Of a DNA stretch of 9,673 bases, positions 7,461-9,673 are shown one piece after another. The position numbers were made by a program, and so were the translations under genes. Position 1 is the first letter of the stretch. Every line of letters starts with the position of its first letter. The DNA is from Aquificota bacterium (GTDB taxonomy: Bacteria > Aquificota > Aquificia > Aquificales > Aquificaceae). The stretch is taken from contig JAJRQX010000035.1 in assembly GCA_024280065.1 (NCBI GenBank), positions 1-9,673 on the forward strand, read 5' to 3'. The notes beneath the pieces were generated by a model that saw nothing but the letters and a program-made list of their open reading frames with translations, made no database searches and was not told the DNA's origin.

Positions 7461-8149
7461 TTGGGTAGCCAAGGCTCTATACCCTGTTCCTTCGCCCACT
7501 CGTTTGCGAGTTCATAGGCGGCTTTTGCCGTGTTTATGTTCTTCTCTATCAGCTCAAGCTTCTTCTTGAACTTCCTCTCAATGGCGGAGTCAAGAGACAT
7601 GGTACCACCGGAAGCTACGAACTTCTTTAAAAACCTCGCCTTTATACCTTCCTCTATGGATTCCATACCCGCTATCTGGGTAATACCGAAGAAGGCTCCG
7701 ATCATGGCCATGTTGGTAGCGAGTTCCGTTCCGGCTATGTCTATGGCGAACTTAGTCGCTGAGAAGTTGAAGACCTTAACGTTCAGGGACTCAAGAAACT
7801 CCTTATCCCTCTCCGTGAGGAGGTCTTCCTCCGCATTTATGATTATCAGGCCGTTCCTCTTTATACCCGAATAAAATGGCATAGTGTAGGACTTGCCCAT
7901 GGTTATGACCTGGGAGTGGAAGACCATGATAACGTCCGGGTAGACCACCTCACCCCTGTCATATATCGGCTCTATCCCTATCCTCACATAGCTCTCCGCG
8001 GGAGCCATCCTTTTCTCCGCCCCGAAGAAGGGGTTTGAAACAGCATAGTACCCGGCGTGGTCAGCCGCGGTTGCTATTATGTGGGCGGCTGTAACCGCAC
8101 CCTGTCCTCCTATAGCGGGCATACGGACGTTTATCCTCCTCCTCTTCAT
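7436..8149 (-). CDS. 2-oxoacid:ferredoxin oxidoreductase gamma subunit (PorG/ForG-like)
   Basis: Gamma subunit of a cytoplasmic complex that interconverts a 2-oxoacid plus CoA with acyl-CoA plus CO2, using ferredoxin. In the reductive TCA cycle it works in the carboxylating direction. The 237 residues begin with the family pattern: GGQG at 14-17, then GAEKRMAPAESYVRI at 43-57, and a TELATNMAMIGAFFG stretch at about 141-155. The C-terminal 50 residues are helical and charged. The start ATG overlaps the beta stop as ATGA, and AAGGAGGAGGG precedes it by 6 bases, so alpha-beta-gamma are translated as a coupled unit. It is the last gene of the operon: the next gene converges with no gap. In Hydrogenobacter thermophilus the gamma gene ends the pyruvate operon (porEDABG) but is followed by E in the 2-oxoglutarate operon (forDABGE), which mildly favours pyruvate here. 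Confidence 0.88.
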   Translation of the reverse strand: MKRRRINVRMPAIGGQGAVTAAHIIATAADHAGYYAVSNPFFGAEKRMAPAESYVRIGIEPIYDRGEVVYPDVIMVFHSQVITMGKSYTMPFYSGIKRNGLIIINAEEDLLTERDKEFLESLNVKVFNFSATKFAIDIAGTELATNMAMIGAFFGITQIAGMESIEEGIKARFLKKFVASGGTMSLDSAIERKFKKKLELIEKNINTAKAAYELANEWAKEQGIEPWLPKPQEVAAV

Positions 8150-9006
8150 AGCAGACCCTCCTCCTTCTTCTTCTGGATGACCTCTTTGGCTTCGTCGGTC
8201 ATGTATTCAAAGAATTTGAACCTTTCCTTGTCCGTTCTTCTCATTTCCTCAAGGCCGTCGTCCGAGTTCAGGCCTATCTCAAGTATGCAGGGTGTGTAGA
8301 GATGAACATAGGTGGGTCCCACCTCCCTGGCTACGTATATGGCCTGCTTTATGACCTTCTCAACCTTCTTAGGAGACGAGACGGTGAGCCTTGCAACGTA
8401 GTGGCAACCCGAGTCTATAGCTATCTGCCATATCGGTACCTTGTCCCACTGCTTGCCCTTCGGAGCCATCTTGAAGACGTGTCCCTTCACCGTAAGACCG
8501 CTCTCCTGACCACCCGTGTTCGCGTAAACCTCATTGTCAAAGCATATGGTTGTTATCTTCTCCTGTCTGAACCAGGACTGGAGGGTCATGTCAAGACCTA
8601 TGTCAACGGTAGCCCCGTCCCCTGCGAGGACTATAACGTCCTTAACCTTGTCGGGGAACCTCCACTCAAGGACCCTCTTTATGCCGGACGCTATGGCGTT
8701 CTGGTTTCCGAACAGGGAGTGGACCGTGTGCAGGGCTATGTGGGGGAAGACCAAGGAGGTGCAACCTGTTGAGTTCACTATTATCGTGTCCTCAGGGTTA
8801 GGCAACGATGCGAGGATATACCTGAAGGCTGCGGATTCAGGGCAACCCGCACAGAGGGAGTGTTCCTCAAGTAGCTCCTTGGAGTATGGCAAGTCCATCA
8901 CACCCCTCTTGGGGTTACCCCAGGTGGCCTTCTCCTCAAGGTCAATAACTTCCTGGGGCATGAACTCCTTAAGGTCCTCGTTTATCTTGAAGATCTTAAA
9001 CGACAT
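8146..9006 (-). CDS. 2-oxoacid:ferredoxin oxidoreductase beta subunit (TPP-binding, PorB/ForB-like)
   Basis: Carries thiamine pyrophosphate and the 4Fe-4S cluster nearest the active site. In 286 residues the cluster cysteines appear as CAGC (52, 55), TGC (82) and TPC (240). The TPP-binding motif runs from GDGA at 129-132 to the FDNEVYANTGGQ stretch at 156-167. About 45-50 residues precede the CxGC motif, longer than in the short beta subunits of archaeal-type enzymes; the family match starts at about residue 40. The extension contains no obvious motif. The start has a near-perfect ribosome binding site and lies 11 bases inside the alpha gene. Whether the substrate is pyruvate, 2-oxoglutarate or another 2-oxoacid cannot be decided from the motifs alone. 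Confidence 0.92.
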   Translation of the reverse strand: MSFKIFKINEDLKEFMPQEVIDLEEKATWGNPKRGVMDLPYSKELLEEHSLCAGCPESAAFRYILASLPNPEDTIIVNSTGCTSLVFPHIALHTVHSLFGNQNAIASGIKRVLEWRFPDKVKDVIVLAGDGATVDIGLDMTLQSWFRQEKITTICFDNEVYANTGGQESGLTVKGHVFKMAPKGKQWDKVPIWQIAIDSGCHYVARLTVSSPKKVEKVIKQAIYVAREVGPTYVHLYTPCILEIGLNSDDGLEEMRRTDKERFKFFEYMTDEAKEVIQKKKEEGLL

Positions 9007-9673
9007 GCTTCACCTCCTTTCCGAGGTATTGTAGAATCTCCTTCACTATAAACTCGGGAGGCATAGTCATGCCTCCCGCAACCCTCGGAGACCCTATGAC
9101 GGGTATGTCCACCTCTCCGTAGAGGGCCCTCCTGACCTCCCTCTCAAGCCAACCCACAACGTTGAACTCGGGGACGAATATGTACTTGGCACCCTGGACA
9201 GCCTGCACCAGCTCCTGTGTGGGGAAAGGCCTAAGGGTTTTGAGCCTGACCACCCTCGCCTTTATACCCTCCTCGTGTATCAGGATCTGAGTAGCTTCCT
9301 TAGCCTGTGCTGCTGCTGTTCCGGAGGCTACGAAGACTATCTCTCCCTCCGGGTCACCGAACTCCTCTATGAGACCCCTCAGGTAGTGCTTGGCGTAAGG
9401 TCTTGACCTTTCTATGGCGGCCCTGACCTCAAACTGCCAGCTTGTGTGTGTGGCGTAAGATATGTAGTTAGACTTCATCACGTAGGGGTCCCTCAGGAAT
9501 CTACCCGGGGACATCTCCATATCTATGGGAGGCATGGGTGCCTTGTAGGGGTTGTAGGGAGGAAGGGCTATGTCGTCGGGAGGTAGCATGACCGCTTCCC
9601 TCGTGTGGGATATGAAGAAACCGTCTATGACGGTTATTAAGGGAACGTGGACGTCTGGCTGCTCCGCAACTAC
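8996..9673 (-). CDS. 2-oxoacid:ferredoxin oxidoreductase alpha subunit, 5' end cut off by window end
   Basis: The C-terminal 225 residues of the alpha subunit, which shapes the active site with beta and helps bind CoA. The frame is open to the last base of the window and begins VVAEQPDVHVPLITVIDGFF, the end of the first domain, where the family has a DGFxxSH signature (here DGFFISH). The ATG at 9589 is therefore internal. A linker with proline-rich spacing (PPYNPYKAPMPPIDME) follows, then the domain with GEIVFVASGTAAAQAKEA and the conserved ARVVRLKTLRPFP, and a final IGSPRVAGG region. Probably 160-190 residues are missing. It overlaps the beta start by 11 bases. Further por/for subunit genes (delta ferredoxin-type, epsilon) may lie upstream, outside the window. 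Confidence 0.9.
   Translation of the reverse strand, partial: VVAEQPDVHVPLITVIDGFFISHTREAVMLPPDDIALPPYNPYKAPMPPIDMEMSPGRFLRDPYVMKSNYISYATHTSWQFEVRAAIERSRPYAKHYLRGLIEEFGDPEGEIVFVASGTAAAQAKEATQILIHEEGIKARVVRLKTLRPFPTQELVQAVQGAKYIFVPEFNVVGWLEREVRRALYGEVDIPVIGSPRVAGGMTMPPEFIVKEILQYLGKEVKHVV
9011..9020 (-). promoter_or_regulatory. Strong ribosome binding site of the beta-subunit gene
   Basis: Minus-strand AAAGGAGGTG, nearly full complement of the 16S rRNA tail, with GGAGG 6 bases before the ATG at 9006. It lies inside the end of the alpha gene and fixes the beta start, so the long N-terminal extension of beta is real. Confidence 0.8.

Noticed and set aside
1..9673. tRNA, rRNA, CRISPR array, insertion sequence or prophage
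   Set aside because: Nearly all bases are assigned to housekeeping genes; no spaced direct repeats, transposase or integrase motifs, or cloverleaf-like sequences were seen by eye.

Overview
The window is a densely coded stretch of a bacterial chromosome, with no intergenic gap above 36 bases. It most resembles an autotrophic thermophile of the Aquificales type. Arginine is written mostly AGG/AGA and isoleucine mostly ATA, and the proteins are rich in K, E and R. Functionally unrelated housekeeping genes are packed into one long overlapping operon, as known for Aquifex. The last genes encode a multisubunit 2-oxoacid:ferredoxin oxidoreductase, the class of enzyme that drives the reductive TCA cycle. 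Hand counts on three 60-base lines gave 50-58% GC, higher than the Aquificales I know, so the assignment to that order is an inference of moderate strength.

Plus strand, 1-7435: seven genes in a row, separated by 16 and 4 bases, then overlapping by 23, 4 and 23 bases, then separated by 36. They are serA (cut by the window start), holB (clamp-loader delta'), ricT (PSP1-domain Fe-S protein), a short RlmN/Cfr-like radical SAM enzyme, a YvcK/CofD-like gene, nadB (L-aspartate oxidase) and a thioredoxin-reductase-like flavoprotein. Tight spacing suggests co-transcription and translational coupling, at least from holB to nadB. The flavoprotein gene has a strong ribosome binding site and an AT-rich near-palindrome in front of it, so it may also have its own promoter.

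Minus strand, 9673-7436: alpha (cut by the window end), beta and gamma subunits of a 2-oxoacid:ferredoxin oxidoreductase, overlapping by 11 and 4 bases. Gamma is the last gene, which fits a porEDABG-like order better than forDABGE, but substrate cannot be assigned from sequence alone. The two convergent transcription units meet with no gap: both stop codons lie in one TGATCA palindrome.

Most worth a second look are two enzymes. The thioredoxin-reductase-like protein keeps FAD motifs and the redox CxxC but has lost both NADPH-binding motifs, and it lies beside a ferredoxin-reducing enzyme. The RlmN-like enzyme keeps both methyl-transfer cysteines but lacks the N-terminal RNA-binding domain. 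I saw no RNA genes, mobile elements, CRISPR arrays or signs of recent transfer.
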